64,000 bases of DNA from assembly GCF_029239295.1 (NCBI RefSeq), contig NZ_JAQZBC010000006.1, positions 1 through 64,000 of the forward strand, given 5' to 3'. Under the pieces are notes generated by a model that saw nothing but the letters and a program-made list of their open reading frames with translations, was not told where the DNA came from and did not search any database. The position numbers and the translations under genes were made by a program. Every line of letters starts with the position of its first letter. The stretch's first letter is position 1. The stretch comes from Sphingomonas sp. Its GTDB lineage: Bacteria > Pseudomonadota > Alphaproteobacteria > Sphingomonadales > Sphingomonadaceae. This document shows, in pieces, positions 40,612 to 51,923 of this stretch.

Positions 40612-43587
40612 ATGGGCTACGAAGGTCAGGATTTCTTGGACGTTGCCGGCGGCGTATCCCCGGCGTTCATCGATGCGCTTTACACGCGCTACAAGGCCTC
40701 GCCCGACAGTGTCGAGCCCGGCTGGCGCGGCTTCTTCGAAGGGCTGGAGAACGGCTCGTCCGGCCCCAGCTGGCGTAATGATCGCTGGCCGCTGAGCACC
40801 ACCGACGATCTGACTGCCGCGCTCGACCCGACCCAGATGGAACCGGCGCCCAAGCCTGCTAAGGGCGGCAAGCCTGCACCCGCTGCGGCGCCGGCAGCGC
40901 CCGCACCGACGCAGGACGAAATCGTTCGCGCGGCTGGCGACGCGATCCGCGCCCAGCTGCTGGTGCGCACCTATCGCGTTCGCGGCCATCTGGCGGCCAA
41001 TCTCGATCCGCTCGGCCTCAACGCGCAGCGCGAGCTGCCCGCGGATCTGCGTACCGAATATCACGGCTTCACCGACGCCGACATCGATCGCCCGGTTTAC
41101 CTCGGCGGTACGATGGGTCTGCAATGGGCCACGATCCGCGAACTCGTGAACATCCTGCGTGCCAATTACTGCGGCAACGTCGGCCTTGAGTACATGCACA
41201 TCGCGGATGTGGAGGAGCGCCGCTTCCTCCAGGACCGCATGGAGGGCAAGGACAAGGCGATCGAATTCACGCCGCAGGGCAAGAAGGCGATCCTGAACAA
41301 GGTCATCGAAGCCGAGCAGTGGGAGAAGTTCCTCGGCCGCAAGTATGTCGGCACGAAGCGCTTCGGCCTCGATGGCGGTGAGTCGATGATCCCGGCGCTG
41401 GAAAGCGTCATCAAGTACGGCGGCGCGGCCGGCGTGAACGAGATCGTGTTCGGCATGGCCCACCGTGGCCGCCTGAATGTGCTCGCCAACGTGATGGGCA
41501 AGCCGCTGCGCGTCATCTTCCACGAATTCGCGGGCGGCTCGGCCAATCCCGATGACATCGGCGGTTCGGGTGACGTGAAGTATCACTTGGGCACCTCCAC
41601 CGATCGCGAGTTCGATGGCGTGAAGGTCCACATGTCGCTCGTCGCCAACCCGTCGCACCTTGAGGCGGCTGACCCGGTGGTGCTCGGCAAGGTGCGCGCG
41701 ATTCAGACGATCGCCGGCGATCTTGAGGATCATTGCAAGTCGCTGCCGGTGCTGATCCACGGCGACGCCGCCTTTGCCGGTCAGGGGATCGTATGGGAGT
41801 GCCTCGGCTTCTCCGGCATCCGCGGCTACAACACCGGTGGCTGCATCCACTTCGTCATCAACAACCAGATCGGCTTCACGACGAGCCCGCAGTTCGCGCG
41901 CTCCTCGCCTTATCCTTCGGATGTCGCTAAGGGCGTCCAGGCGCCGGTCTTCCACGTCAATGGCGACGATCCCGAAGCGGTTACCTTCGCTACGAAGATG
42001 GCAATCGAATTCCGCCAGAAGTTCCACCGCGATGTCGTGATCGACATGTGGTGCTATCGCCGGTTCGGCCACAACGAAGGCGACGAGCCGGGCTTCACCC
42101 AGCCGCTGATGTACAAGGCCATTCGCAGCCACCCGCCAGTCAGCGAGATCTACGGCAAGCGCCTGATCGAGCAGAAGGTCGTGGATCAGGCGTGGGTGGA
42201 CGAGAACGTCAAGCAGTTCACCACGCTGCTCGAGGGCGAGTTCGAAGCGGGCGCGACCTACAAGCCCAACAAGGCTGATTGGTTCGCCGGCCGCTGGTCG
42301 GGCCTGTCGGTTCCGGCCGATCCGGAGACGGCGCGGCGTAGCTTCGACACCGGCATCGAACAGAAGCTGTTTGATTCGATCGGTCGCACGCTGACGACGG
42401 TTCCGGACGACCTTGCGATCCATAAGACGCTGGCGCGCGTGATCGATGCCAAGCGCAACATGTTCGCGACCGGCGAGAATTTCGACTGGGCGACCGGCGA
42501 GGCACTCGCCTTCGGTTCGCTGCTGTCGGAAGGGTTCGGCGTCCGCCTGTCGGGGCAGGATTCCGGCCGCGGCACTTTCTCGCAGCGTCACGCTGTGTGG
42601 GTCGATCAGAACACCGAAAACAAGTACGTGCCGCTGTGGAACATCGAGCACGGCCGGTTCGAGGTGCTCGACAGCCCGTTGTCGGAATATGGCGTCCTCG
42701 GCTTCGAATATGGCTACGCGCTGGCCGATCCTAAGACGCTGGTGTTGTGGGAGGCGCAGTTCGGCGACTTCGTGAACGGCGCGCAGATCATGATCGACCA
42801 GTTCATTGCCAGCGGCGAGGCCAAGTGGCTGCGTGCCAACGGCCTCGTGATGCTGCTGCCGCATGGTTACGAAGGCCAGGGTCCTGAGCACAGCTCGGCG
42901 CGTCCGGAGCGGTTCCTGCAGCTGTGCGCGCAGGACAATATCCAGGTCGCGAACTGCACCACGCCGGCCAACTACTTCCACCTGCTTCGCCGGCAGATGC
43001 ACCGCAGCTTCCGCAAGCCGTTGGTCATCTTCACGCCAAAGTCGCTGCTGCGCCACAAGCTGGCCGTGTCGGCCCGTGAGGATTTCGTCGGCGATTCGCA
43101 CTTCCGCCGCATCCTCTCGGACACGAACGGCGCACCGGACGAGACGACGAAGCGGTTGGTCCTGTGCACCGGCAAGGTCGCATACGATCTGATCGAGGCA
43201 CGCGACGCCGCCGGCGACACCGGTACGCAGATCGTCCGGATCGAGCAGCTGTACCCCTTCCCGACCGAAGCGCTGGCGAAGCGTATCGCCCGGATGCCTA
43301 ATCTGGAGGACGTGGTCTGGGCGCAGGAAGAGCCGCGCAACAACGGCTATTGGTTCTTCGTCGAGCCGTTCATCGAGGACGCACTGGCGGAGGCCGGCTG
43401 CGCGATCAAGCGGGCTCGTTACGCGGGCCGTGCCGCTGCCGCGTCGCCGGCGACGGGCCTGATGAAGCGCCACCAGGCGGAACAGGGTGCCCTGATCGCC
43501 GAGGCGCTTGGCCACAGCGTGCGCGAGGAAATTCGCCGTACGCGATCGGCCGAGACCATCAAGAAGTCGGGCAAGGCTGCAAGCTGA
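40612..43587 (+). CDS. sucA: 2-oxoglutarate dehydrogenase E1 component
   Basis: A 991-residue thiamine-diphosphate E1 that decarboxylates 2-oxoglutarate and loads the succinyl group onto E2. The N-terminal FIDALYTRYKASPDSVEPGW is the E2-binding helix region. GDAAFAGQGIVWE and NNQIGFTT hold the ThDP-Mg site, and the C-terminal half has FSQRHAVWVDQ and LPHGYEGQGPEHSSARPERFLQ (by landmark). The ATG at 40612 follows GGAG; earlier in-frame codons run through the upstream hairpin. Confidence 0.96.
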   Translation: MGYEGQDFLDVAGGVSPAFIDALYTRYKASPDSVEPGWRGFFEGLENGSSGPSWRNDRWPLSTTDDLTAALDPTQMEPAPKPAKGGKPAPAAAPAAPAPTQDEIVRAAGDAIRAQLLVRTYRVRGHLAANLDPLGLNAQRELPADLRTEYHGFTDADIDRPVYLGGTMGLQWATIRELVNILRANYCGNVGLEYMHIADVEERRFLQDRMEGKDKAIEFTPQGKKAILNKVIEAEQWEKFLGRKYVGTKRFGLDGGESMIPALESVIKYGGAAGVNEIVFGMAHRGRLNVLANVMGKPLRVIFHEFAGGSANPDDIGGSGDVKYHLGTSTDREFDGVKVHMSLVANPSHLEAADPVVLGKVRAIQTIAGDLEDHCKSLPVLIHGDAAFAGQGIVWECLGFSGIRGYNTGGCIHFVINNQIGFTTSPQFARSSPYPSDVAKGVQAPVFHVNGDDPEAVTFATKMAIEFRQKFHRDVVIDMWCYRRFGHNEGDEPGFTQPLMYKAIRSHPPVSEIYGKRLIEQKVVDQAWVDENVKQFTTLLEGEFEAGATYKPNKADWFAGRWSGLSVPADPETARRSFDTGIEQKLFDSIGRTLTTVPDDLAIHKTLARVIDAKRNMFATGENFDWATGEALAFGSLLSEGFGVRLSGQDSGRGTFSQRHAVWVDQNTENKYVPLWNIEHGRFEVLDSPLSEYGVLGFEYGYALADPKTLVLWEAQFGDFVNGAQIMIDQFIASGEAKWLRANGLVMLLPHGYEGQGPEHSSARPERFLQLCAQDNIQVANCTTPANYFHLLRRQMHRSFRKPLVIFTPKSLLRHKLAVSAREDFVGDSHFRRILSDTNGAPDETTKRLVLCTGKVAYDLIEARDAAGDTGTQIVRIEQLYPFPTEALAKRIARMPNLEDVVWAQEEPRNNGYWFFVEPFIEDALAEAGCAIKRARYAGRAAAASPATGLMKRHQAEQGALIAEALGHSVREEIRRTRSAETIKKSGKAAS

Positions 43588-43704
43588 GCGCATGTCGCCG
43601 GGGTCGTGCGGCTCCGGCGAGGGAAACGTTGATCAAGCGAGGCGGGTAGCAAGACCCGCATTGCAACAGGGCCCCGGCAATCGACGGGGTGGAAGGAAAC
43701 GGGA

Positions 43705-44958
43705 ATGGCAACCGAAGTTCTGGTCCCCACGCTGGGCGAATCGATCACCGAAGCAACGCTGGGCGAGTGGCTGAAGCAGCCCGGCGACAAGGTCGCCGCG
43801 GATGAGCCGATCGCCAGCCTGGAAACCGACAAGGTGTCGGTCGAAGTGCCGAGCCCGGTGGCCGGCATCATGGGCCAGCATGCGGTCGCAGTTGGTGACA
43901 CGGTGCAGGTCGGAGCCATGCTGGCGACGGTTGAGGCTGGCGACGGCGCGGCAGCGGCAGCAGCCGCGCCCCAGCCGGCGGTGACGCAGTCGCCGGCAGC
44001 AGCGGAAGAGCCTGCTCCGGCAGCAGGCGGCTATGGCAATCATGGCGCGACGCCGATCGACAGCAATGCGCCCGCCGCGCTCAGCCCGTCGGTTCGTCGT
44101 GCGGTGCTCGAACACGGTGTCGACCCGTCCACGATCAAGGGCACGGGGCGCGACGGCCGCATCACCAAGGAAGACGTTGCCACTGCGGCATCCTCGCGTC
44201 CGGCCGCAGCGCCCACCCAGGCGGCGACGCCCACTCCGTCGGTTGCGGCCTCCAGCGGTCGCAAGGAAGAGCGCGTGCGCATGACGCGCCTGCGCCAGAC
44301 GATCGCCAAGCGCCTAAAGGACGCGCAGAATACCGCTGCGATGCTGACGACGTTCAACGACGTCGACATGACCGCGGTGATCGAGGCGCGCGCCAAGTAC
44401 AAGGACCTGTTCGAGAAGAAGCACGGCGTTCGCCTCGGCTTCATGGGCTTCTTCGTGAAGGCCGCGACGATGGCGCTGAAGGACATCCCGTCGGTCAACG
44501 CCTCGATTGAGGGCGATGAGATCGTCTACCACGATTATGCCGACATCTCGGTCGCAGTCTCCTCGCCGGGCGGCCTGGTCGTTCCGGTGATCCGCGATGC
44601 GCAGGACCTGTCGGTCGCGGGCATCGAGAAGACGATTGGCGATTTCGGCAAGCGCGCCAAGGAAGGCACGCTGAAGATGGACGAGATGAAGGGCGGCACC
44701 TTCACCATCTCGAACGGCGGCGTGTTCGGCTCGCTGATGTCGACCCCGATCATCAATCCGCCGCAGTCGGCCGTGCTCGGCCTGCACCGGATCGAGGATC
44801 GCCCAGTCGTCCGCGATGGCCAGGTCGTCGTCCGTCCGATGATGTACCTTGCGCTCAGCTACGATCACCGCCTGATTGATGGCCGCGAGGCGGTGACCTT
44901 CCTCGTCGCGCTCAAGAATGCGATCGAGGATCCGACCCGTATTCTGATCGACCTGTAA
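43705..44958 (+). CDS. sucB: Dihydrolipoamide succinyltransferase, E2 of 2-oxoglutarate dehydrogenase
   Basis: A 417-residue E2. The lipoyl domain carries Lys43 in [13 protein letters not shown]. An Ala/Pro linker follows, then the E3/E1-binding domain at about 118-155 ([21 protein letters not shown] by landmark) and the catalytic domain ending with [13 protein letters not shown], which holds the active His and Asp. The partner lpd (E3) is not seen. A clear terminator follows. Confidence 0.96.
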   Translation: MATEVLVPTLGESITEATLGEWLKQPGDKVAADEPIASLETDKVSVEVPSPVAGIMGQHAVAVGDTVQVGAMLATVEAGDGAAAAAAAPQPAVTQSPAAAEEPAPAAGGYGNHGATPIDSNAPAALSPSVRRAVLEHGVDPSTIKGTGRDGRITKEDVATAASSRPAAAPTQAATPTPSVAASSGRKEERVRMTRLRQTIAKRLKDAQNTAAMLTTFNDVDMTAVIEARAKYKDLFEKKHGVRLGFMGFFVKAATMALKDIPSVNASIEGDEIVYHDYADISVAVSSPGGLVVPVIRDAQDLSVAGIEKTIGDFGKRAKEGTLKMDEMKGGTFTISNGGVFGSLMSTPIINPPQSAVLGLHRIEDRPVVRDGQVVVRPMMYLALSYDHRLIDGREAVTFLVALKNAIEDPTRILIDL

Positions 44959-44966
44959 ATCGGTCA

Positions 44967-44993
44967 CTCCCGCCGGTAGGATGCCGGCGGGAG
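44967..44993 (+). terminator. Terminator after sucB
   Basis: A perfect 10-bp stem (CTCCCGCCGG and its complement) with a 7-base loop, 8 bases after the sucB stop, followed by ATTGGGTCTT. Confidence 0.75.
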
Positions 44994-45010
44994 ATTGGGT
45001 CTTGCCGGGG

Positions 45011-45979
45011 ATGAAGATGCGTCGCTTGTTGCCTCTCGCGGCCTTCGCGCTGCTGATTGCCCCGGTCGCCGCCGCGCAGCAGCAGCGTGGCCAGATGGCC
45101 GAACCCGGCGCGATCGAACGGCTGAAACCCGGCGAGTTCTTCTGGGCACCGCAGATCGCGCCCGCGGGCCCGGTCACCATGATCGTCAGCCTGAAGACCC
45201 AGCGCGCCTATGTGTATCGCAACGGCGTGCCGATCGGCGTCACCACGATCTCGTCGGGGAAGCCGGGCCACAAGACGCCCACGGGTGTCTTCACGATCCT
45301 GCAGAAGCGGGTCGATCACAAGTCCAACCTCTACAACAACGCGCCAATGCCCTACATGCAGCGGCTGACCTGGGACGGCATCGCGCTGCACGCCGGCGCC
45401 CTCCCCGGCTACCCCGCCAGCCACGGCTGCGTTCGTCTGCCAATGGCCTTTGCCAAGCTGCTTTACGGCGTCACCAACCTCGGCCTGACGGTGGTCATCA
45501 CCGACGAGAGCCTCGTTCCCGAAGTCTCCCCGGCAGCAAGCCCGGTTCCGTCGGTCACTACCGACGGGCATCGCAATACCGCGGCGTATAGCTGGACGCC
45601 CGAAGTCTCGCCGACCGGGCCGGTGTCGATCATTGTCAGCGGGCGGGATCGCCGCATCGTCGTGTTGCGCAACGGCAAGCAGATCGGCTCTGCTCCGGTG
45701 ATCCTCGACGTACCGGTCCAAAATACGGAGGCCTTCACGCTTCGCGCTGTCGACGCGGACGGCGCACACTGGATGCGCCTGCCGCTGCCGGACGGCACGG
45801 GGAAGGACGGCGGCGAGCTGTCCGCCGATGCGCGGACTAAGGGCCATGTGCCGGAGGAATTTCGCCAGAAGCTGGAGGGGATTCTCGCCCCCGGCGCCAC
45901 GATGTTGGTGACGCGCGAGACGCTCGCGACGAGCGGCACGGGAAGCAAGCTTGCGGTTCTGGTGACCGACTCCAAATAA
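45011..45979 (+). CDS. L,D-transpeptidase (YkuD) with an internal duplicate segment
   Basis: A 322-residue exported protein (signal peptide ends near VAAAQQ). The YkuD catalytic block has His127, then His138 and Cys140 in ASHGCVRLP, so it can crosslink peptidoglycan or attach proteins to it. Residues 194-230 repeat 44-80 with an exact 150-residue offset ([18 protein letters not shown] against [18 protein letters not shown]), but the second copy lacks the SHGC motif. The ATG at 45011 lies 18 bases after the terminator hairpin. Confidence 0.88.
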   Translation: MKMRRLLPLAAFALLIAPVAAAQQQRGQMAEPGAIERLKPGEFFWAPQIAPAGPVTMIVSLKTQRAYVYRNGVPIGVTTISSGKPGHKTPTGVFTILQKRVDHKSNLYNNAPMPYMQRLTWDGIALHAGALPGYPASHGCVRLPMAFAKLLYGVTNLGLTVVITDESLVPEVSPAASPVPSVTTDGHRNTAAYSWTPEVSPTGPVSIIVSGRDRRIVVLRNGKQIGSAPVILDVPVQNTEAFTLRAVDADGAHWMRLPLPDGTGKDGGELSADARTKGHVPEEFRQKLEGILAPGATMLVTRETLATSGTGSKLAVLVTDSK

Positions 45980-46026
45980 GGGGTCGCTTCTCTCCTCTCA
46001 GGCGCCGTCCTGGCGCAGGAACCTCC

Positions 46027-46959
46027 ATGCAGCCGATCATCTCGATCAAGGGCCTTCAGAAGACTTATGCGTCGGGCCATCGCGCGCTGAAGGGCGTCGA
46101 TCTGGACATTCGCCGGGGCGAGATCTTCGCGCTCCTGGGTCCCAACGGCGCCGGCAAGACGACACTGATCGGTGCCGTCTGTGGCCTTGTCACCGCGACC
46201 GGCGGCACGGTGACCGTCGACGGCTTTGACAATGTACGCGCCTATCGTGAGGCGCGCGCCCGGATCGGCCTTGTCCCGCAGGAGCTGAATACCGACCAGT
46301 TCGAATCCGTCCGGGCAACCGTAGCATTCAGCCGCGGGCTGTTTGGCCGCCCCAAGGATCCCGCGCTGGTCGAACAGGTGCTGCGTGACCTCTCGCTATG
46401 GGACAAGCGCGACAGCGAAATTCGGGAGCTGTCGGGCGGTATGAAGCGGCGCGTGATGATCGCCAAGGCGCTGGCGCACGAACCCGATATCCTCTTCCTC
46501 GACGAGCCCACGGCGGGTGTCGATGTGGAGCTGCGCCGCGATATGTGGGCGATGGTCCGCAAACTTCGCGACCGCGGCGTCACCATCATCCTGACGACCC
46601 ATTATATCGAGGAAGCCGAGGAAATGGCGGACCGCGTTGGTGTGATCATCGGCGGTGAGCTGATCCTGGTCGAGGAAACATCGGTGCTGATGAAGAAGCT
46701 CGGCCGCAAAGAGCTGATCGTTCAGCTGGCCGATCCCCTGGCCGCGATCCCATCCGAGCTGGCGGACTGGCATCTGGAGCTTACCGCAGAGGGGCGCGAA
46801 CTGCGCTATGTGTTCGATCGCCATGCGGAACGCACCGGTGTGCCGTCGCTGCTTGGCAAATTGCGCGATCTGGGGATCAACTTTTCCGACCTCAGCACCC
46901 ACCAAAGCTCGCTTGAGGAAATATTCGTGGATCTCGTTCATGGAAGGCGCGCGGCATGA
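46027..46959 (+). CDS. ABC transporter ATP-binding protein
   Basis: A 310-residue ATPase of the ABC-2 type exporter family. Walker A GPNGAGKT is at 38-45, the signature is LSGGMKRR, Walker B is [12 protein letters not shown], and the switch His is in [12 protein letters not shown]. Length and the C-terminal extension fit the YadG/CcmA-like group. It overlaps the permease gene by four bases (ATGA), so both form one exporter. The substrate is unknown; lipids, polysaccharides or drugs are all possible. Confidence 0.93.
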   Translation: MQPIISIKGLQKTYASGHRALKGVDLDIRRGEIFALLGPNGAGKTTLIGAVCGLVTATGGTVTVDGFDNVRAYREARARIGLVPQELNTDQFESVRATVAFSRGLFGRPKDPALVEQVLRDLSLWDKRDSEIRELSGGMKRRVMIAKALAHEPDILFLDEPTAGVDVELRRDMWAMVRKLRDRGVTIILTTHYIEEAEEMADRVGVIIGGELILVEETSVLMKKLGRKELIVQLADPLAAIPSELADWHLELTAEGRELRYVFDRHAERTGVPSLLGKLRDLGINFSDLSTHQSSLEEIFVDLVHGRRAA

Positions 46960-47732
46960 AGGCGCCTCGCTTCAACGCCGCCGGCGTCTGGGCGCTTTAC
47001 CGGTTCGAGATGCACCGCTTTCGGCGGACGCTCTGGACGGGCTTAGCCGTGCCCGTCATCACAACGTCGCTGTATTTCGTCGTGTTCGGCTCTGCGATCG
47101 GATCGCGCATGACGGAGGTGAGCGACATCCCCTACGGCAGCTTCATCGTACCGGGCCTGATGATGCTGTCGCTGTTTCAGGAAAGCACGTTCAACGGCGC
47201 CTTCGGCATCCATATGCCGCGCTTCACTGGCACGATCTATGAGCTGCTCTCCGCGCCCATGTCCGCCTTTGAAACCGTGCTGGGCTATGTCGGCGCGGCT
47301 GCGACGAAGGCGCTGCTCGTCGCTTTGGTGATCCTGCTGACGGCAAACCTCTTCGTCGATGTCAGGATCGCGCATCCCGTGATCATGCTCGCCTATCTGG
47401 TGCTGGTCGCCTGCGCCTTCTCGCTGTTCGGCTTCGTGCTTGGCATATGGGCGAAGGGGTTCGAACAGCTTCAGGTGATCCCGTTGCTGATCGTCACACC
47501 CCTCACCTTCCTCGGCGGCGCCTTCTATTCGCTCGACATGCTGCCCGAGCCATGGCGGACGGTGTCGCTGTTCAACCCGATCGCTTATCTGATCAACGGA
47601 TTCCGCTGGACCTTCTTCGGACAGGCCGATGTGTCGCCGATGGCGAGCCTTGCCGTCACCGCAGGGTTCCTGGCCGTATGCCTCACCGCAGTGTGGTGGA
47701 TCTTCCGCACGGGCTATCGTCTGAAGAACTGA
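46956..47732 (+). CDS. ABC-2 type transporter permease
   Basis: A 258-residue inner-membrane permease with six helices. The ABC-2 signature region reads [34 protein letters not shown] (given by landmarks [13 protein letters not shown] and [13 protein letters not shown]). It is translationally coupled to the ATPase gene and closely resembles YadH/NodJ-type permeases. Confidence 0.92.
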   Translation: MKAPRFNAAGVWALYRFEMHRFRRTLWTGLAVPVITTSLYFVVFGSAIGSRMTEVSDIPYGSFIVPGLMMLSLFQESTFNGAFGIHMPRFTGTIYELLSAPMSAFETVLGYVGAAATKALLVALVILLTANLFVDVRIAHPVIMLAYLVLVACAFSLFGFVLGIWAKGFEQLQVIPLLIVTPLTFLGGAFYSLDMLPEPWRTVSLFNPIAYLINGFRWTFFGQADVSPMASLAVTAGFLAVCLTAVWWIFRTGYRLKN

Positions 47733-47793
47733 TACCGGGCATTGCGCCGGCGGGCGCGTGCGGCAAGAAGCATCTGATCTTTAGGAGATTTCG

Positions 47794-49611
47794 ATGCATC
47801 GTACGCTTGCCCTTATGCTTCTCCCCCTGTTGCCGGTGGCTGCGGCCACCCCGGCGGCGGCGCAGGCGCCGGTCGCGGCGCAGCCCGGTACGCAGGATGC
47901 CGCGCTGCTTCAATTCCTCGACGCCGCCTTCGACGCGCAACTTGCGCTCAGCCCGGAAATGCAGACTCATCTCGGGTTTAAGACGAACTACGACAAGCTT
48001 GACGATTATACTGACGCCGCCGACATTCGGCGGCAGGAGCTGGCCGAACAGCAGCTCAAGGATATGCGCGCGCGCTTCAAGCCGGAGCAGCTGGGCGAAA
48101 GCGCGCGGGTCAGCTACCGCCTGTTCGAATATCAGGTGGAGCGGGATCGTGAATCCTTCCGCTTCCGCAAGCTGCGCTTCCCTGTGTCGACCAACGGCAG
48201 CCCGGCGGGCTCGATTCCCGTCCTGCTGATCAACAATCACAAGGTCGATAATGTCGCCGACGCACAGGCCTATATCGCCCGTCTGCGTGACACCGAGCGG
48301 GTGATGCGCGAAGTGACGGCGACAATGCGCGAGCAGGCAGCGGCCGGGATCATTCCGAACAAGGTAAACTTCGCTCCCGCGCGCGCTGATGCGCGCAAGG
48401 TCATCACTGGCGCGCCGTTCGACACGGGCGCCGATTCGACGCTGATGGCGGATTTCCGCAAGAAGGTCGCCGCACTGAACGCGCCCGACGCGACGAAGCA
48501 GAAGCTGCTGGCCGACGCCAGCGCAGCCCTCACCGGCCCGTTCAAGCGTGGCTATGACATGCTTTTCGTCGCACTCGACGAGATCGAACCGCTGTCGAAG
48601 GGCAATTTCGGCGCCTGGAACCTGCCTGATGGCGCGGCCTATTATAATGATCGGCTGAAGGGTTCGACGACCACCAACCTCACTGCGGACCAGATCCACG
48701 ACATCGGCCTGAAGCAGGTTGCCGCGATCCGCCAGGAGATGGAGGCGATCAAGAAGCAGGTCGGATTCACCGGGACGCTGGAGCAGTTCTTCGACCACAT
48801 CCGAACCGATCCGAAGTTCAAATATCCGAATACGGAGGCCGGCCGCGAGCAATATCTGGCGGATGCACGCAAGATCATCGCATCGGTGATGGAGGTCGCG
48901 CCGCGCTACTTCCGCGTTCTGCCCAAGGCACCGCTTGAGGTCCGCGCGGTCGAGAAATGGCGGGAAGGCACCGCGTCGACCGCCTTCTACAATCCGCCAT
49001 CGGCCGATGGATCGCGGCCGGGCATCTACTACGTCAACCTCGTCGACATGAACCAGACGCAGAAGGTGCAGGTCGCCGGCATCTCGGTGCATGAAGGCGC
49101 GCCCGGCCACCACTTTCAGATCGCGCGGCAGCAGGAACTGACCGGCCTGCCCAAGTTCCGCAAGTTCGGCGGGTTCGGCGCCTATATGGAAGGCTGGGGA
49201 CTCTATACCGAGCGGCTCGGTGACGAGATGGGCGTCATCACCGATCCTTATGATCGCTTCGGGATGCTCTCGCTCCAGGTATGGCGCGCGATCCGACTGG
49301 TGCTCGATACCGGCATCCACTCGAAGCGGTGGACCCGCGAGCAGGCCATTGCCTACTTCAAAGCGAACAGCTCGGTTTCGGACACCGATATCGCGCGTGA
49401 GGTCGACCGCTACTTCAACTGGCCCGGTCAGGCGACCAGCTACATGGTCGGCCAGCTGAAGATCACCGAGTTGCGCCGGAAGGCGGAGCGGGAACTGGGC
49501 AACAAATTCGACATTCGCGACTTCCACGAAGCGGTGCTCAGCCAGGGCGCGCTGCCGCTCGATCTGCTCGAGGCGCAGGTCGACGCCTACATCGCCGCCG
49601 CGCGCGGTTGA
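47794..49611 (+). CDS. Exported DUF885 family protein, putative metallopeptidase
   Basis: A 605-residue protein with a signal peptide (LPVAAATPAAAQA). The DUF885 hallmark HEGAPGHH is at 433-440 and provides a likely zinc site; GAYMEGWGLYTERLG follows, typical of the family. Members are predicted periplasmic or lipoprotein peptidases without a defined substrate. It is 62 bases after the ABC permease and upstream of the M13 peptidase. Confidence 0.88.
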   Translation: MHRTLALMLLPLLPVAAATPAAAQAPVAAQPGTQDAALLQFLDAAFDAQLALSPEMQTHLGFKTNYDKLDDYTDAADIRRQELAEQQLKDMRARFKPEQLGESARVSYRLFEYQVERDRESFRFRKLRFPVSTNGSPAGSIPVLLINNHKVDNVADAQAYIARLRDTERVMREVTATMREQAAAGIIPNKVNFAPARADARKVITGAPFDTGADSTLMADFRKKVAALNAPDATKQKLLADASAALTGPFKRGYDMLFVALDEIEPLSKGNFGAWNLPDGAAYYNDRLKGSTTTNLTADQIHDIGLKQVAAIRQEMEAIKKQVGFTGTLEQFFDHIRTDPKFKYPNTEAGREQYLADARKIIASVMEVAPRYFRVLPKAPLEVRAVEKWREGTASTAFYNPPSADGSRPGIYYVNLVDMNQTQKVQVAGISVHEGAPGHHFQIARQQELTGLPKFRKFGGFGAYMEGWGLYTERLGDEMGVITDPYDRFGMLSLQVWRAIRLVLDTGIHSKRWTREQAIAYFKANSSVSDTDIAREVDRYFNWPGQATSYMVGQLKITELRRKAERELGNKFDIRDFHEAVLSQGALPLDLLEAQVDAYIAAARG

Positions 49612-49814
49612 TCGCCGATCCGCCGCTGCGTGGCGATCACGCGGCGGCGGACAGGTTCAGCGAGCATCAAGACATGGCTCGTTCAGCTTCTGTCACGGTG
49701 GGCTCGGCTAAGACGCGAGCGTCAGTCGCGGCGGGGCCGTCCTTTGCCTCTGTCGACTACACGACCGTCATCAGCGCCGCGGATGGTAATCGCGGCGCCA
49801 TTGGAGATCATTTC

Positions 49815-51923
49815 TTGACGAAAAAGCACATTCTTCTTGCTGCTGCCGGTTCCCTGCTTGTGCTCGGCGCGCCCGCCTTCAGCCGGGGTACGCAAGGCAA
49901 GGCCCAAACGGCACCAGCGGCGCCTACAGCAAACACCCCCGCCTCGCCTTCGGCATCGACGGCCGCTGACAGCTACGGCGCCTGGGGCTTCGACATCGCC
50001 GGCATGGATCGCAAGGTGCGGCCGGGCGACGACTGGTTCCGGTTCGTCAACGGCAGCTGGGCGGACAAGACCGAGATCCCGGCCGACCGTTCCTCTTATG
50101 GCGCGTTCGCGGTGTTGCGCGACCTGTCGGAGCAGCGGCTGCGCAGCCTGCTCGAGAGCTATCGTGCGGACGACGCCGCCAACCCGGATCGGATGAAGGC
50201 AGCGATCCTCTACACCGGCTTCATGGATGAGGCCGCCGCGGAAAAGCTTGATGCGAAGCCGCTCGTGGAGCGTCTCGCAGCGATCAAGGCAGTCCGCGAC
50301 AAGAACGGCATGGCCCAGGTCATGGGTCGTTCGATTGGCGGCTTTGGCGCCAGCTTCTTTGGCCCCGGCGTCGCTGACGACGCGAAGAACCCGGATACTT
50401 ACGCGCTCTACCTGCGCCAGTCCGGCCTCGGGCTCGGCGACCGCGACCTCTATGTCGATCCCAAGTTCCAGCCGCAGGTTGCCCGCTACCGGCAGTATGT
50501 CGCGCAGATGCTGACGATGGCCGGATGGCCCAATCCGGAAAAGGCCGCCAACGACGTGGTCGCCATGGAGACTCAGCTCGCCCAGGCCCATTGGACGCGC
50601 GCCGAGAGCCGAAACCGTGACAAGACCTACAATCTGATGACGCTGGCCGAGCTCAAGGCGCTCGCGCCTGGCTTTGCCTGGGATCCGTTCTGGCAGTCCG
50701 CCGGTATCGGCAAGGCCGAACGCGTGATCGTCGCGCAGAACACCGCCTTCCCGAAGATCGCCAAGGTCTATGCCGACACCAATCTCGATACGCTGAAGGC
50801 ATGGGAAGCCTTCCGCACCGCCGATGCGATCGCGCCGATCCTGTCGAAGCGCTTCGTGGACGCGCATTTCGACTTCCGCTCGAAGTTCCTGAATGGCCAG
50901 CCGCAGCAGCGCGAACGGTGGAAGCGCGCCGTCGCCTTTGCCGAGAACGGCATCGGTGAAGGCATCGGCCGCGATTTCGTCGCACTGTATTTCCCGCCTG
51001 AATCGAAGGCGAAGATGGACACGCTGGTCACCAATCTGCGTGGCGCCTTCGCCGGCCGAATCCGCAATCTCGACTGGATGAGCCCGGCGACCAAGCAGGA
51101 GGCGCTCAAGAAGCTGGACGGCTTCAGCGTGAAGGTTGGCTATCCCAGCAAGTGGCGCGACTATTCCGCGCTGCGCATCGTTCCCGGCGATCTCGTCGGC
51201 AATGCCGAGCGGGCCGCACGGTTCGAGTGGGATTACCGCCGCAACCGCATCGCGCTGCCGGTCGACAAGGCGGAATGGGGCATGACCCCGCAGACGGTGA
51301 ACGCTTATTATAACTCGGTGAAGAACGAGATCGTCTTCCCCGCCGCGATCCTCCAGCCGCCGTTCTTCGATCCCAAGGCAGATGACGCGATCAATTATGG
51401 CGGCATCGGCGGCGTGATCGGTCACGAGATCATCCACGGCTTCGACGATCAGGGCCGCAAGTCCGATGGCGCAGGCGTGCTGCGGGATTGGTGGACCGCC
51501 GATGACGCGCAGAAGTTCGAAGCGCAGGCGGCACGTTACGGCGCGCAATATGAGGCGTATGAATTTGCCGGCCTGCCGGGCCTGCACATCAACGCCAAGG
51601 CATCGATGGGCGAGAATATCGCCGATCTAGGCGGCGTGCTGATGGCGCTGGACGCCTATCACGCATCGCTGGGTGGAAAGCCCGCACCGACGCTCGACGG
51701 CTTCACCGGCGAACAGCGCTTCTTCCTTGGTTGGGGCCAGGTCTGGCGGACGCTGTTCCGTAACGAGGCGCTTCGTCAGCAACTCGTCAGCGACCCGCAT
51801 GCGCCGGGCCAGATCCGTGCGGTCAATCCGCTGCGCAACATCGACGCCTGGTACGCCGCGTGGAAGATCACGCCAGATCAGAAGCAATATGTCGCGCCGG
51901 GCGAGCGCGTCCGCATTTGGTAA
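49815..51923 (+). CDS. M13 family (neprilysin-like) zinc metallopeptidase
   Basis: A 702-residue exported endopeptidase. Zinc ligands are His537 and His541 in GHEIIHGFD and Glu600 in GENIADLGG; NAYYNSVKNEIVFPA is the substrate-binding motif (NAFY in relatives). A signal peptide (KKHILLAAAGSLLVLGAPAFS by landmark) begins at the TTG at 49815, which has GGAG eight bases upstream; longer in-frame forms would bury it. A Thr/Pro/Ala linker precedes the catalytic domain. Confidence 0.92.
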   Translation: MTKKHILLAAAGSLLVLGAPAFSRGTQGKAQTAPAAPTANTPASPSASTAADSYGAWGFDIAGMDRKVRPGDDWFRFVNGSWADKTEIPADRSSYGAFAVLRDLSEQRLRSLLESYRADDAANPDRMKAAILYTGFMDEAAAEKLDAKPLVERLAAIKAVRDKNGMAQVMGRSIGGFGASFFGPGVADDAKNPDTYALYLRQSGLGLGDRDLYVDPKFQPQVARYRQYVAQMLTMAGWPNPEKAANDVVAMETQLAQAHWTRAESRNRDKTYNLMTLAELKALAPGFAWDPFWQSAGIGKAERVIVAQNTAFPKIAKVYADTNLDTLKAWEAFRTADAIAPILSKRFVDAHFDFRSKFLNGQPQQRERWKRAVAFAENGIGEGIGRDFVALYFPPESKAKMDTLVTNLRGAFAGRIRNLDWMSPATKQEALKKLDGFSVKVGYPSKWRDYSALRIVPGDLVGNAERAARFEWDYRRNRIALPVDKAEWGMTPQTVNAYYNSVKNEIVFPAAILQPPFFDPKADDAINYGGIGGVIGHEIIHGFDDQGRKSDGAGVLRDWWTADDAQKFEAQAARYGAQYEAYEFAGLPGLHINAKASMGENIADLGGVLMALDAYHASLGGKPAPTLDGFTGEQRFFLGWGQVWRTLFRNEALRQQLVSDPHAPGQIRAVNPLRNIDAWYAAWKITPDQKQYVAPGERVRIW

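Noticed and set aside
40447-43593. Very long reading frame antisense to sucA
   Set aside because: It mirrors the codon pattern of sucA, as is common in GC-rich genes; the sense strand encodes clear E1 motifs.
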